Under the pieces are notes generated by a model. It had not been told where the DNA came from. It saw only the letters and a program-made list of their open reading frames with translations, and made no database searches. A DNA stretch of 64,000 bases, from contig MU006781.1 of NCBI GenBank assembly GCA_010093635.1, positions 1,707,993 to 1,771,992 of the forward strand, read 5' to 3'. This document shows positions 9,809 to 21,242 of this stretch, one piece after another. This DNA comes from Massarina eburnea CBS 473.64. Taxonomy: Eukaryota > Ascomycota > Dothideomycetes > Pleosporales > Massarinaceae. Position 1 is the first letter of the stretch. Every line of letters begins with the position of its first letter. The position numbers and the translations under genes are program-made.

Positions 9809-12800
9809 TTAGTCACTTCTCCCTAAAGTCTCCTCCCTACACATTCTAAGCTTCTGTTCTAGCGCTTGGACCATTGGTTCCGCATCTTTGATATGCTTGA
9901 CAATCTGTCTGACCCAATCCTTCCGCACCTCGCTCTCATCGTCTTGATTCAACATGACTTGCTGAACGTCTTCCTCGAGCGGTTTAATAACGTTATCTAT
10001 CTCTTCGATAAACTTGTCGCGCTGTTCCTCAATGACGCGCTTGAACTTGCTTTCAACTTTATTAAGGAGAGCGTAAAAGGGCCCGTTGGATCTGGTGACC
10101 TCGGATTTGAAAAACTCGCATCGGATCGCGTGCTGGGTTACACCCTTTTCTGTTGCAGTGTTAGGAAAGGTGTGTAGTGTAGGAAATGGGAGGCTGCGAT
10201 GTACTTACGCTTTTTCCCTTCCGCTCGTTCAATCGATTGCTAGTAGATTGTCTTCATAGCTGCGCGGAAATACGAGTCTGTTGAGTTGCGTGTCGAAGCT
10301 GTGTGTATGACGCTAATAAATGTTAGGTGATGTAATACTATGGTTATCGTGGTAGATGACATACCGGATTGCGGCTTCGAGCGTCTTTGCCATGTTGTCG
10401 CATTTCCCCTTAGTCTCGCTAATATAGCTCTTGCCATGCTCTTGAATTAACTGGTGTTTGTCTCTGACGATGCATTCGGTTGAAGGATCCTCTGGAATTA
10501 AAACACACCTGTTAATACTCTAAGCGATGCAGTTAATAAGGAAGTGTACTTACGAAGGAGATCTTCTATCAGTGTATTCACAATCTCGATTAAGCTCTGA
10601 GAGATCTCGTCGACCTTGTTCCGCAGCATGGAATCCAGTACTTGCTTGAATAATGGGTCTGCTTTAAGTCTTAAAGGCTCGAGGAGAGTGTCGTTCCAAT
10701 CCTGTTTCTCTATAGCTTTTGTCTTGTGGGTTCCTAGACGCTGTTAGTGTTCGACGTCTGGTTCAGTGCTTAGGAAAACTTACCTTGCTGACGCAGCACG
10801 GCCAAGTGTGACGTCCCTTTGATCTATAATATGTTAGTACAGTTTCTCACAAAATAGACTACCATTTGTACCTTTTGCTGCCACTCGTCGCATTTCCTCT
10901 CTGCACTTGAAGTGAGCTTGCCTTCCTGCGCTCTTAGTTTCTTGACTATCCACAGCAACGGATTATCTAGAAATAGTTGAAAGTGCCGCCGAATCTCTTT
11001 TTGCGCGTCATTTCGAGCCTTTTTGCAAGCACCGATGGCCTTGTCCTTCCTCTCGAGCTTGGAAACCTTGCCGAGCATAGTTAAACGATTAAGAATTGCA
11101 GGCAATGTAACCGTCGCCCAATAATGAAGTGCTACAAACCGGCCTTCGGCCGGTCTTCCGCAGATATAAGTATGAAGCTTAGGTATTCCGGTTGCTTGAA
11201 GGCTTAGTTTTGGTGCCTTAGATTTCTCGAATCCGCGAAGATACATAGCCATGATAGAGCTACTGACAACATGGACGGGGAGCGCCTTGTTATCTTTTAT
11301 GCGCTCTTCATACTGCTCCTGCACTTCGCTTCGGACTCTCTCTTCGGTAACCAGGATGCGTATATCGTTGGCTCTAATTAAAGGTTAAAATTGTGTTTTG
11401 CTCTGGTACGTATATTAGCTTACTTCTGCTTGAGATAGTTTAGTGTGATGCTGTTATAATTAGTTTTAGAAATTTGCGGAATTTGATTTGTCGGCTTACT
11501 GGTTTTCGGAGATAGTTTCGCTTAGAAGACACATGCGGGCATGATTTTGCTTCACAGTTATATTCTTTATCTCTCTGTCCATGATGTCTGTCATTTTCTT
11601 AAGTTGCTTATGCCTTGCCTTGATGTCGTCAAGATCGTTCACCTGGCTGGGTTCAAGGTCTAGAGTATCATCGGAGAAACTGAATTTCTTTTTCAGTTAG
11701 CGATGTAGACAACGGAATAAGGGGAGGGGGTTTCTGATTTACATTAAGGTTCGTGCTAACTAGAATGGCGCCTCTGGAACCTTTCCGTGTACAGGCTTCG
11801 TCTAACATTCTGTAGTTGGCATCTTCGGATACTATACGACTAAAGTTATCTACGACTATAGTTATATTGGCATTGTGAATGTACGTTTGCGTCTCGTCAA
11901 CACGAGAGAGGTCTGTATTAGTCGTGCCTGGAGTGTTGACGAGTATATTGCCTTGTTTAAGAATTGGTGCACGCAGATGCTACCGAGCTAGCTTGACAAA
12001 AGGCTAAACGCAGCATCTGAGAGGGGTACCGAGGATAGCAGGATTCTTGACCTTAGAGATAAAAGGGCTGATATTCCTTTGCAGCTGCGATGCATCGTTG
12101 CTCTGATAGATGACTTTGTCTTTCTTTGGGCACAGCTCTTTGTATATGACTTTCGCTGCATCTAGGAGTATACCTAGAGGTTCCTCGTCATCCCGCGACT
12201 TCGCCTTGTTGAGGAAAGCCCTCAATGCTTCGCGTGTGCGAAACAGGTTCGGAAATAGAGCCATGAAACTAGTAAGAGCTCCAGTGTACCGTGACTTGGC
12301 TTCATTGATTTTGTCCCGATCCAGTTCCTCATCTTCCTCATCACCATCGCTGTCGTCAAATGCAGCAGTAAGGACTGACGTCTTGGGATTCTTCTTCTGC
12401 TGTGATTCTAACAGTAGATAGTCGAAACAATTGGCGAAGTTTTGTGCTACCTTCTCGAGACATTTGCTCAAGGGATACAGAAAGATGTGGGCCGAGAATG
12501 CGACTGCTGGAGAATCCCTTGGACAGCAAAATTCCTGGACGATATATGTCACGCTTTTCCCAGAGCATCTCTAAAACTATAGTCAGTAAAATGCATCGAG
12601 CAATCATGTCGTTACTTACGTGGATAGCAAGATCCTCATGACCGAGAAGAACGTTCAGAAGCAAAGACTTCCCAACACCGGAACGTCCAAGCAAGACAAT
12701 ATTGAGTTGAGACCACTTATAGTTTGGCTTTTTGCGATCCCTGAGCCAAGCGAGAAAGGACTCAACTTCGACGCCTTTGTACGGATGATCCTCCATGAAA

Positions 12801-13060
12801 CTCTCGAATGCTAAGACAATTGCCTTGCCATCAATCGCTACCTCCTCGGCTTCCGGGCGATAGATGGGCAATCTCGGTCTCGGTTGGGACCAGATATCGT
12901 AAGCTGGTACTCTGTAGTCATGCTTGTCGACTGCCTTTGTTGTACGGCTTGAATCCAAAGGTGACCCGGCTCTCTTTCTTGCGACTAGCGAAGATTCCTC
13001 GCTCGCTTGCTCGTTCTTTGTCGAAGCTGCCGATGCAGCATTGTTTTCTCGCTGTTTCAT
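9809..13060 (-). pseudogene. SLIP-GC/dynamin-like large GTPase gene with three in-frame TAG codons (copy A)
   Basis: Ten exons join in a single 926-codon frame: 13060-12620, 12570-11743, 11687-11500, 11450-11424, 11373-10872, 10823-10784, 10733-10554, 10491-10365, 10312-10209, 10149-9809. All nine introns are GT-AG, 48-62 nt. The P-loop LLGRSGVGKSLLLNVLLG lies near residue 120. Acidic and helical regions follow, and a second G-motif reads VNTPG where DxxG is expected. The C-terminal half is a long helical domain. It resembles the fungal nuclear GTPase SLIP-GC-like family, a moderately sure assignment. TAG codons interrupt at 12006, 11982 and 10242 (first base, minus strand). They align with Phe, Lys and Lys in the paralogue at 29978-33487. 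There is no frameshift and no TAA/TGA. Confidence 0.75.
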
Positions 13061-13854
13061 TGGTACGAAGATTACGAGTGTAATCGTAGGCTTCGCCCTA
13101 TTTTCCTTAAGAAGGATAATGCTTAGTGGTGTATGGTGCGTAGAGGGAGAAGGAGAGGCAGTAGAGACGTGGAGGGTGGGAGGATGTTCTTAAATATCTA
13201 CTAGACCTAGCCCTCTTCTGCGCTCACACTTTCAAGTAAACGAGAGTAGCAAACCGCAAGTTAGTTACCTGGAACAGTAGTACCAGAACAAGAGGTAGGA
13301 CAGCAAACGGTTTCCCTAATCCTATCGCTTGATTAGTGCAAAATAAGAGATTAATGCATTGTACCCGGTTATGTCTGTGTAACATTACATAAACCCGATA
13401 TGCTAGCACCTTCACCACACCTCAATCCTAAAAAAATCAGGTGAAATAGTATTTAAAACTAAACTACTCATACTACCCACGATTCTAATACGCAGATAAC
13501 TACTTCCATTCCAAGACACTACCTACCCCCTTAGACAACAACCCACATGACGATTGAAAAGCCCTGCTCTACTTCAATGCTAATGACATCTATCTACATC
13601 TCTGCATCTAAGAGAATTCGTCCATCGCATTATGTTTGGTATCCTGCCCTTGTTAACAATAAGAAAGAAAAGAAACTCAGAACCCGCTCGCTAAAACACC
13701 ATGGAAATGCATCCCCCACCCCTTCCCATAGCCCCCATTTTCAATCCAACCAAACCCGATCCGATACTAACACAAACAGCAAGACTGTCCAAAGAATAGC
13801 CTGAAGCCAGTCTCCAGCCATGGACCCAGTCCAACATGGATGGGAGAGGGATAT
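13061..13854. other. Intergenic region
   Basis: This is about 800 bases between the start of the GTPase-like gene and the stop of the next minus-strand gene. It should contain the GTPase promoter and the 3' region of the neighbour. I see no gene or repeat in it that I can support. Confidence 0.5.
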
Positions 13855-16800
13855 CTATATCCTCCCACCCTCAACAATGCTCCTCCCCACAAGTTCCAAT
13901 TCCCCACTCTCCGCCGTCCTCCGCCGTTCCAGTACCCACCTCTCCGCTCCCCCCTCGTCATGTTCCTTCACATACGCAACACTGTCCCTATCCGCCGCAC
14001 TCCCTTTCCTCGAATGCCCTCCATTGCCCCTCGCGCTCCAACCCACCGTACTCCCACCCGGTGTCATCGGACTGGATGTACTGATCGGACTGGCGAGACC
14101 TAGACTCTGCCGCCTCGGCGCTGTGCTCGTCGTCGCGGTAGTAGACGAGAGGGAGGGCGATTGCATAGGATTTGGCGGTTGAAAGGTCGTATGGAGGGTC
14201 AGAGGTGGAGGAGAATTAGGCAGAGGAGTCGAGGTAGGTGATTGGAGGGCGTGAAGGGGTGAAGGAAGGGGCTGGTGATGTTGGGGGATGAAAGATGGCG
14301 AGAGCGGGAGCGTGAAGGGATAACCTGTTGGGTAATGGACCGGGATCGCTGGCGAGGAATGTGTCGACATTTGAGGGAAAGGTGACAGATCCGACGTCGG
14401 AGGCTGGCTGCTTGGGCTGGAGAGAGAGTTGTAGTGGCTTGCTGTTAATGTGGGACTATCAGGTCTGTCGTCCTTGTTATTGTCGACCTGCTCCTGCTGT
14501 TCCTCTTCGTCCTCGAGGTCGCCATTAACGACCACTTTCAAAGCTTTATCTTCTGCTTCTTCGCTATCGTCGAAGCTATCCGTCACACCAGCCGACTCGT
14601 CACTCTCTTTCTCGTTCTCCTTCTCGCTCTCCTTCTCGCTCTCCTTCTCGCTCTCCTTCTCACTCTCCTTCTCACTCTCCTTCTCACTCTCCTTCTCACT
14701 CTCCTTCTCACTCTCCTTCTCNNNNNNNNNNNNNNNNNNNNNNNNNNNNNNNNNNNNNNNNNNNNNNNNNNTCTCCTTCTCACTCTCCTTCTCACTCTCC
14801 TTCTCACTCTCCTTCTCACTCTCCTTCTCACTCTCCTTCTCACTCTCCTTCTCACTCTCCTTCTCATATTGCCTCTGCATCCTGTTCCCTGCCGGCGTTA
14901 CCGCTCGAGGTAAGAAGTGCATACCCATGGGGGAAGAGTTTCTGGGACTGCCACATTGGCTTCCAGGTGCACTCGATGTACCAAAGGCACCTTTTCTAAG
15001 CTTCATGAGCGAGTTCAAAGTCATATCATCGTCATCACCTCGCCATCCATACGGACTGATTCTCGCCAACTGCGCCAGTCCAGGGCTTGTAAGTTGCTGA
15101 CTTCCTCTTATGCTGATGAAGGAGTTTCGGTTACTGTATTCGCTGCGCTCAGTGATGGGAGTGAGATTGGGTTCGCGGACAGCGTTGCGACCACTGATAG
15201 TGCGGCCTATGCTTGATGGACCGAAGAAGCCTCCGTAGCTATTAACTTCTTCGCCTTGAACGGCGGCGTAGAAACCAAACTCTTGGCCATAAAAGCCCTC
15301 ATAGTCATTGGCAAGGGCCTCTGCGTTCGCTTCCGCGATCATCGGATCATTTTCAAGGGCCGAGTCGTAGTCACTATAGTCGTAATCATCCATAAAGCTA
15401 GAGTCCATGCCAAAGCCATCGTCATCGGGTGGGTATCCAGCTGTCTCTTGACTGAAGCGGCCGTCATCCGGAACTAGGCTCGGTCGAGAGTTGCTGATAT
15501 AGGAAGAATCATCGGCATCAGAACTTGATCGGCCAATAACGTCGATGTTAACCTTCCTCGTGAAGCGCCCATCTGCTTCAGCTCGGGTTGCAGCATCCGC
15601 TAGAGCGCTATGATACGCATCGAGGTCGCCAAAGGATGGAACAGGCTTCTGTTGAGCTCGCGAAGTCTTATGCGCAAGTGTAGGTGAAGACTTCTCGAGA
15701 TGCTTCGATAGCGTATCATCGTCAGCATCGTAGCCCGTCTCTGAGCTGAGACCATCGGGTGGATGCGGAGTGAGAGTGCTGCCAAGCTCTTCGGTGGGCG
15801 GGGACTTCACCTTGCGCTCGAACAGTGGACCATTCGGGTCGTCGAAGATGTCCTCATCGAAGGCAGCTGCGTTGCCTTCTGCCTGCTCATCGATCATGCC
15901 ATCATCGAAGTAGAGGTCGTCGCCCAAGTCTATATCGTCAAGAGCCAGCTCCTTTGCCTCGGTGATTTTAGTCTCTTCGGGCGTTTCGGCAGGTGTGAAC
16001 CTGACTGGGTCCATCGATCCTTGCGGGAGATTTGTCAGACCTAATCCATGTACGCTCTTCATCGGCTCAACATTCTCATCAACAGGCTGACCATGAGGTT
16101 GCATCTTTTGTAGCATGTCTTGGGACATGGCAAAACCAATCGCATTGCCATTCGCATCGCGCGGTGTATGCGCTCCGTCCACCATGCTGATTGGGCTCAT
16201 AGTGTTGATGTTGTTCGGCTGTATTGACAACGACGAGAAGTCGAACGCAGCCATACCCGGTGATAGTGACTGATCTCCCAGCCCGGCATACTCGTCTTCC
16301 TCGCCGAGCATAGGAATGTCTTCTTCGTAGCCGCCATCCATGTCAAAATCGTCCATGTACTCGTCGTAGTCATCTTCGGCCGTATCCGGCGATAGGGGGC
16401 CCTGTTTGGATGCTTTCTCGGCCTCTTTCTCCTTGTGCCGGTCCTCCAGGATCTTCTCCTGGGCAGCGGAATCTGCACCACCGATTTGGAAGCTGAACCT
16501 TGACGCACGACTGGTGAAGTGCGAGGGCAGGCCCGCAGGTATGAAAGCATCGTTGAGCGAAGTTGCACGTGAACGGACCGAGGGTGGTGTCTTGGTCGAC
16601 TTCCTCGTACGCAGCGTTGCGATTGACTGCGAACTTGTTGGGCTCGACGGTGATTCCTGTACAGGTGACAGCACAGACGCAGTGAAATCCTGCATAGGCT
16701 CTGGCGGTGGTGGTAGAGGTGGTGGTGGCAGTATATCCTTGGGCACGGGCGGAGGGGCCGACGGAACAGCTGGCGGAGGAGCTGGAGGCGAGTTTCCAGG

Positions 16801-17760
16801 CGCTGGAGGCGGCACGTGACTGTTCCTCTTCAAGAAGTCGTTGTTCGCCAATTGTTCGGCCCTGATGTTCGCCTGGCTCTGCTCATAGCTGGTATCGTCG
16901 TCGAAATGCTCCCGGAACACCGGCGTGTGCTCCTTGTCTATTTTCGGCGGGCTTCGATCTGCTTTGCGCTGCTCTTCGGCGTATGCGTTGCTGTAGGAAA
17001 AGTTTCTGTTCGGCCTCGGGGCAGAGAAGTCGTGCACGATGCGCCCGCGGATGCTGGGGTCGTAGTTGTCTGGTATGGGCGGGATGTTGGAGGGCGAGCG
17101 CTGGGTAACGAGCGACTCGTCTGCGAGGGGGTCGAGGGTCTGGCCTGATCTCCGGCGCATGAGGAGGGACATGGGATTGCGGATGCTCAGCCTTGACTTG
17201 GACTTGGTCGGCTGGGTGGCGAGGGTGGGCGGCTTCGACGTGCTTGAGCGCTTCTCGCTCCGACTGCTGATGAGCGATGTCTGCGACTTGGAGGGGTGCA
17301 GCGACGCCTGGATGGCCTGCTCTACGACCTGCGCCAGACTATGCCCCTGCGATCTGGAGCCGCCGGGCGACGATCCTGCCGTCGATTGCGACGACGGCCT
17401 TCCATCGTACCCCGGCGAGACCTGCTCTTGCGAAGAATATGACGGTGTCCGTGGACCCCCCTGAGCGCTCCCCGCGCTGTCTCTCTTGCCCAGCGGGCTC
17501 AGCAGCGGCCTGTTCTCAGCCTTGTCCAGCTTGGAAGCCACCCGGGGAATGGGCGGCAGCTGCGGCGGGAGCGGCGATACGGGCGAGCCCGACGCATGGC
17601 TCGCGCTGTCGGGCACTGGCGGCCGCGGGCTGGGAAAGTACTCGGTCGACAGCGATGGACTCGGCGCTGTCGGGCTAGAGACCGGCTCGGGCGGCGCGAG
17701 GGTCGAGTTGCGTTTGGCGTGGCCGGGACGCAGTCGCGAGAACATGCTGGAGGGCGCCAT
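13855..17760 (-). CDS. Large disordered fungal protein with KESE tandem repeat (assembly gap inside)
   Basis: A single long frame without introns encodes about 1300 residues, but the true length is unknown because 50 N lie inside it. The N-terminal third is Ser/Pro-rich and basic. A proline-rich tract near residue 320-355 looks like an SH3 or profilin ligand. A long acidic Asp/Glu/Tyr-rich middle follows. Near the C-terminus a 12-bp tandem array encodes repeated Lys-Glu-Ser-Glu, probably a charged helix or coiled coil. The tail is again Ser/Thr/Pro-rich. I do not recognise a catalytic domain. The sequence RGRIVHDFSAPRPNRNFSY near residue 240 looks like a conserved segment of an uncharacterised ascomycete family. 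A cytosolic scaffold or polarity role is conceivable but unsupported. The start context (ATGGCGCC) is good. Confidence 0.8.
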   Translation of the reverse strand: MAPSSMFSRLRPGHAKRNSTLAPPEPVSSPTAPSPSLSTEYFPSPRPPVPDSASHASGSPVSPLPPQLPPIPRVASKLDKAENRPLLSPLGKRDSAGSAQGGPRTPSYSSQEQVSPGYDGRPSSQSTAGSSPGGSRSQGHSLAQVVEQAIQASLHPSKSQTSLISSRSEKRSSTSKPPTLATQPTKSKSRLSIRNPMSLLMRRRSGQTLDPLADESLVTQRSPSNIPPIPDNYDPSIRGRIVHDFSAPRPNRNFSYSNAYAEEQRKADRSPPKIDKEHTPVFREHFDDDTSYEQSQANIRAEQLANNDFLKRNSHVPPPAPGNSPPAPPPAVPSAPPPVPKDILPPPPLPPPPEPMQDFTASVLSPVQESPSSPTSSQSIATLRTRKSTKTPPSVRSRATSLNDAFIPAGLPSHFTSRASRFSFQIGGADSAAQEKILEDRHKEKEAEKASKQGPLSPDTAEDDYDEYMDDFDMDGGYEEDIPMLGEEDEYAGLGDQSLSPGMAAFDFSSLSIQPNNINTMSPISMVDGAHTPRDANGNAIGFAMSQDMLQKMQPHGQPVDENVEPMKSVHGLGLTNLPQGSMDPVRFTPAETPEETKITEAKELALDDIDLGDDLYFDDGMIDEQAEGNAAAFDEDIFDDPNGPLFERKVKSPPTEELGSTLTPHPPDGLSSETGYDADDDTLSKHLEKSSPTLAHKTSRAQQKPVPSFGDLDAYHSALADAATRAEADGRFTRKVNIDVIGRSSSDADDSSYISNSRPSLVPDDGRFSQETAGYPPDDDGFGMDSSFMDDYDYSDYDSALENDPMIAEANAEALANDYEGFYGQEFGFYAAVQGEEVNSYGGFFGPSSIGRTISGRNAVREPNLTPITERSEYSNRNSFISIRGSQQLTSPGLAQLARISPYGWRGDDDDMTLNSLMKLRKGAFGTSSAPGSQCGSPRNSSPMGMHFLPRAVTPAGNRMQRQYEKESEKESEKESEKESEKESEKESEKESEKEXXXXXXXXXXXXXXXXXEKESEKESEKESEKESEKESEKESEKESEKESEKENEKESDESAGVTDSFDDSEEAEDKALKVVVNGDLEDEEEQQEQVDNNKDDRPDSPTLTASHYNSLSSPSSQPPTSDLSPFPQMSTHSSPAIPVHYPTGYPFTLPLSPSFIPQHHQPLPSPLHALQSPTSTPLPNSPPPLTLHTTFQPPNPMQSPSLSSTTATTSTAPRRQSLGLASPISTSSPMTPGGSTVGWSARGNGGHSRKGSAADRDSVAYVKEHDEGGAERWVLERRRTAESGELELVGRSIVEGGRI
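14601..14866 (-). repeat. 12-bp coding minisatellite encoding KESE
   Basis: The plus strand repeats CTCACTCTCCTT on both sides of the gap, with roughly 9 copies to the left and 8 to the right. In the minus-strand gene each unit reads Glu-Lys-Glu-Ser. Units nearest the C-terminal end use AGC for serine and the rest use AGT, so the array has two sub-blocks. Because 12 is a multiple of three, copy-number change keeps the frame. Confidence 0.9.
14722..14771. other. Assembly gap (50 N)
   Basis: A run of exactly 50 N sits inside the tandem array. This is a placeholder of unknown true length, most likely because short reads could not span the repeat. Confidence 0.97.
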
Positions 17761-18611
17761 GGCGGGTATTACACTATGTATCGCGCGTCAACGGCGGCGG
17801 AGGATGAGTACGTCGTCGATGTTCAAGGCCCCAAAGAGGCGATCAGGTCTCCACTGCCATCCATCACCAGGCTGTCGTCGGTCTCTGTCGATCGAGTAGT
17901 ATGCGGTTCCGGCGTTGCACAGGGCTCGGAAAGCTAGCGCGGGTTGAGGGTGGTGTACAGGGCGAGGTGATTTGTGGGCGGCTAGGACAGGCGATGCAGT
18001 GCAGCAGTGAGACGGTGGACGGGCGACGCGTACGTGTGGCTGGCGTGTGCGTCTCTTCAGATGTCTGAGCGTGTGGAGATGCGGATGCTGTTGAGATCTT
18101 GCTCGCTCTTGCACGGCCAGGGTTCATGCGCCTGCAGGGATCAATTGCTCACGTTAATAATGTGACGCCGCACTGGTCCTTCATTCCTCATTATTGCAAT
18201 AATCTTGCGACTTTGATTCCAAATGAGAGCCGCTTCCAGAAGACCCTGAACGCCACACACTTCTGAGAGACATTACCTATTATTTCTTTGCGGCCGGCAG
18301 AAACTTATGACGTCTCACATGCACGTGGGCCGCTATGCACGGGAGGGTGCAGCTGACTAACATTCACTATTGCACGGACCACCCTTTCCCATACAAATTG
18401 CTTGTAACTGGCGACAAGCAAAGCAATAAAGCGCTGTTACGTAAATTGCTTATTGCGCAGTCAAGACGATACCTAATTTAGTAAATTTAGAGTAAATTTA
18501 GATAGTGGAGACGGTGTTTTGATGCTGACTAATCGGGAACCCCTAGAAACCAAGGCGTTGCTTGGTGGTATACCCAGGTTTTACTGTATCCATAAGACCG
18601 CGATCACTGCG
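17761..18611. other. Intergenic region with AGTAAATTTAG repeat
   Basis: These 850 bases hold the promoter of the large disordered protein and the 3' flank of the carboxypeptidase. A short AT-rich tandem (AGTAAATTTAG twice, about 18478-18500) is the only structure I see. Open frames here are GC-driven and unsupported. Confidence 0.5.
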
Positions 18612-20522
18612 CTACGACGCCCTCCTCGGCTTCCCCATCCTCTCCCGCGCAATCCCCATCCGTTTCCCCACGTTCCTCTTCCCGTCGACAGTCTTCTTCG
18701 CGCTCCATGTCGGCGTCGGGTCCGGCGCATTGAGTTTGGTGTTATACGTCGCATTACTGGGGGTGACCTCAAACTGCACCGTTGCGTTGCCCTCTCTGTA
18801 CGTGCTCTTCGCGGAGCCGAGCGTCTTGTACAAGTGGGTTGACGAGATGTCGATCAGGCCGGTGGCGATGTCAGTGAAGTTGAGGGCGCGGGCGAAGATC
18901 TCGAGCGAGGCGAGGGGCTGGTAGAAGGGGACCTCGTGGCCTAGATAGTGTTAGCCTCGATGTCGAAGGTGCGACCGAGGGGGGACTTGCCAGACTCGTA
19001 GATCCTCAGGAAAGAGAAGAGGCCAGACTGCTTCACTTCTCCGTGGACGACACCATCGCTCGTCGAGATGTTGACGTAGCCCGCCTTGTCAAAGCCCGCC
19101 GCATCTACCTTGGCCGCAACCACCTCCCCGCCAATCCAGTTACAGACGTAATCCGCATCGCCATAATAGTGCATGACCTGCACACCAGCCTCCAATAGTT
19201 TCTTGTTCGCAGCAATCGTGCCCGATTCCCTGTCGTCATCTCCAGTACTCCCAAACGCACTACCAACTGTCGGCGCACTCTCCGAGAAATTCTGGTAACC
19301 ACCAATCGCTGCCAGAATCTCCGGCCGGTTCAAATACTCCACATAATACGTGTACGGGAACGGATCCGGCGTCTTGTACCTGGAATCGTACTCGTCCCGC
19401 TCGGTATAGAGATCGAACGGATACTCGACCTTTTCGTAGCAGAAGTTGTCTGCGCGGGAGCAGACGTCGTTGCGGCCAGTCTCGTAGCACTGAACGGTCT
19501 GGTCATAGCAGTTGCCCGGCCCGTACATGTTGTTGAACCATTCAGCACGGATGGTATCGTTGGGCGGCGCGAGTCCGTACGTGGAACCTGGATTCACCGT
19601 GTAGTTGTAGAAGGCTTCGTATTGCACGAGCGGGTCGTACCAGCCGTTGCCGATGAGCACGGATTGGAGGTCGATGTGTGCGGCACCAGAGATGTTTTTG
19701 GCATTTTGATCGAGGATGTACGCTATTGAGCATCAGCAAGTGCTTCGCCATCTTGAAAGAGACGTACCATTGAATACAGGACCATAGTGGCCTCCGTAGC
19801 TTTCGGTGGCAAAATTAAAACCATTCTGAGCATATTCGGGAAACGCTCCGACAAAGCCCTGTATCGTCTTCCACATATTGTCCGCCGCGCCCTCGGTCGT
19901 ATTCGCCGTGAGCGCCATATCCGGTTTCGAATACGTTCCACATGTGCCATATGTCTATGTTCAAAGTCAACATTGCCCGCAAACCACCCCCTCGTCGCTC
20001 AATTTTACTTACCTGAGCATACTCTGGACAGTTTTCATCCGGCAGCTGAATAATGTACCCACTATCCGTATACCCAGGAATCGGAATACTATAACTAAAC
20101 CCGACCATGGTTGGCTGATCAATAAACAACATATTCGACACATTACTCCACGAGTACGGATTATCAAATGGCTTCAGATCAGGCCCGACACCGCAGGGCC
20201 CTAGTTCCTGGAACAGCCCGATCATCGACGAAGATCCAGGGCCGCCGTTGATCCAGACTGTGAGCGGCGCATCTTTGGGGCTGCTGCGCGCTTCGAAGAA
20301 CCACCAGAAAATGTGCTCGTTTTCCGAGACGTCGGCGTAGCCGGAGAAGGACTTGACATTGGGATTCAACTCGCAGATTCCGGTCGGGACCTGTTTGTAG
20401 CGAACGGTGACATTTGCGGCGCCGAGTTTAGTGGTGAGGTTTGTGGGCGCGGGGACGAACTGTGCAAGGGCGCTTGTTGCTGCGAGCAGAGCACTTGCGG
20501 AGAGGCGGATGGTGGACTTCAT
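18612..20522 (-). CDS. Secreted serine carboxypeptidase S1-like (peptidase family S10)
   Basis: This is a secreted serine carboxypeptidase that removes C-terminal residues from peptides at acid pH. Four exons (20522-20013, 19954-19768, 19722-18991, 18940-18612) give 585 residues. A signal peptide (MKSTIRLSASALLAATSALA) is followed by the oxyanion and substrate motif WINGGPGSSS. The catalytic Ser lies in ESYGG near residue 222, Asp in YYGDADYVC near 420 and His in GHEVPFYQP at about 478. All three are intact. The cysteine-rich middle agrees with carboxypeptidase S1. The last intron (18990-18941) starts with GC (GCAAGT) and not GT, ends in a normal CTAG, and must be removed to reach the catalytic histidine. 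Unspliced message stops just after it with a short alternative tail. Confidence 0.92.
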
Positions 20523-21242
20523 GGCTATAGAGTTGACAAAGTCGCACACCGCCAACCCGTAGGCGCGGAAACGGGCTTCTCTTTAAACAATCCCGCGCAC
20601 CAGGAACCTCCCATCAAACCCCAAGCTCCACATCATCGCAGCCGATAGGACATCTGGAGTGATTGTGCGAGCCTACCTTCCCTAATCGGATTAACGTGAC
20701 GTCCAGGTACCTGGTCGCGAGGCTCGATCGTCAAGAATATTGATAGTGATGAACCGTCATCAATTGCGCTTACGAGTATCCCTCCCTTTGATTCTGTACC
20801 GGGATATATAAAAGTAGGTACCATGGTAAGCCTTCGGACCACAAAAGAAGACATTGTAGTCGGTAGGGAAGCGGATACTTGGAAAGGTCGGGACAACGCC
20901 ATCTTTTGTCTACTAATAATGGATACGAATAACAAGTATCAAGCATATTGTAGACTAGCCATGTTTGTGTATAGAGCTTGATGGTCGGAACTAGGGTCGG
21001 AACGGGAAGGTGGTTAGGTAGTACCTAGGACCTAAATATCACCTTATCGCGATGCCAAAGAAACTTCGAAGACGAGTCCATATAATTATTTCCATATAGA
21101 GGCCGTCTAAACTATATATCATCATGTTCGCATAACAAACAGTGTTCCGATCCCCACGCAATGCAAGTCTGACGCAGTTCCTCGCCACTTCCTCTCTCGT
21201 TCCCTACAGCACCAGTCACCTGGCTCCGACCTCGACAGCTCC
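20523..21242. other. Intergenic region
   Basis: This 720-base gap lies between the carboxypeptidase start and the HUL5 stop, both on the minus strand. It should carry the carboxypeptidase promoter. No gene, repeat or RNA is visible to me here. Confidence 0.5.

Noticed and set aside
14450..15100. Plus-strand 216-codon frame rich in Ser-Phe repeats
   Set aside because: It is the reverse reading of the KESE minisatellite in the minus-strand gene. A 12-bp repeat opens several frames at once.
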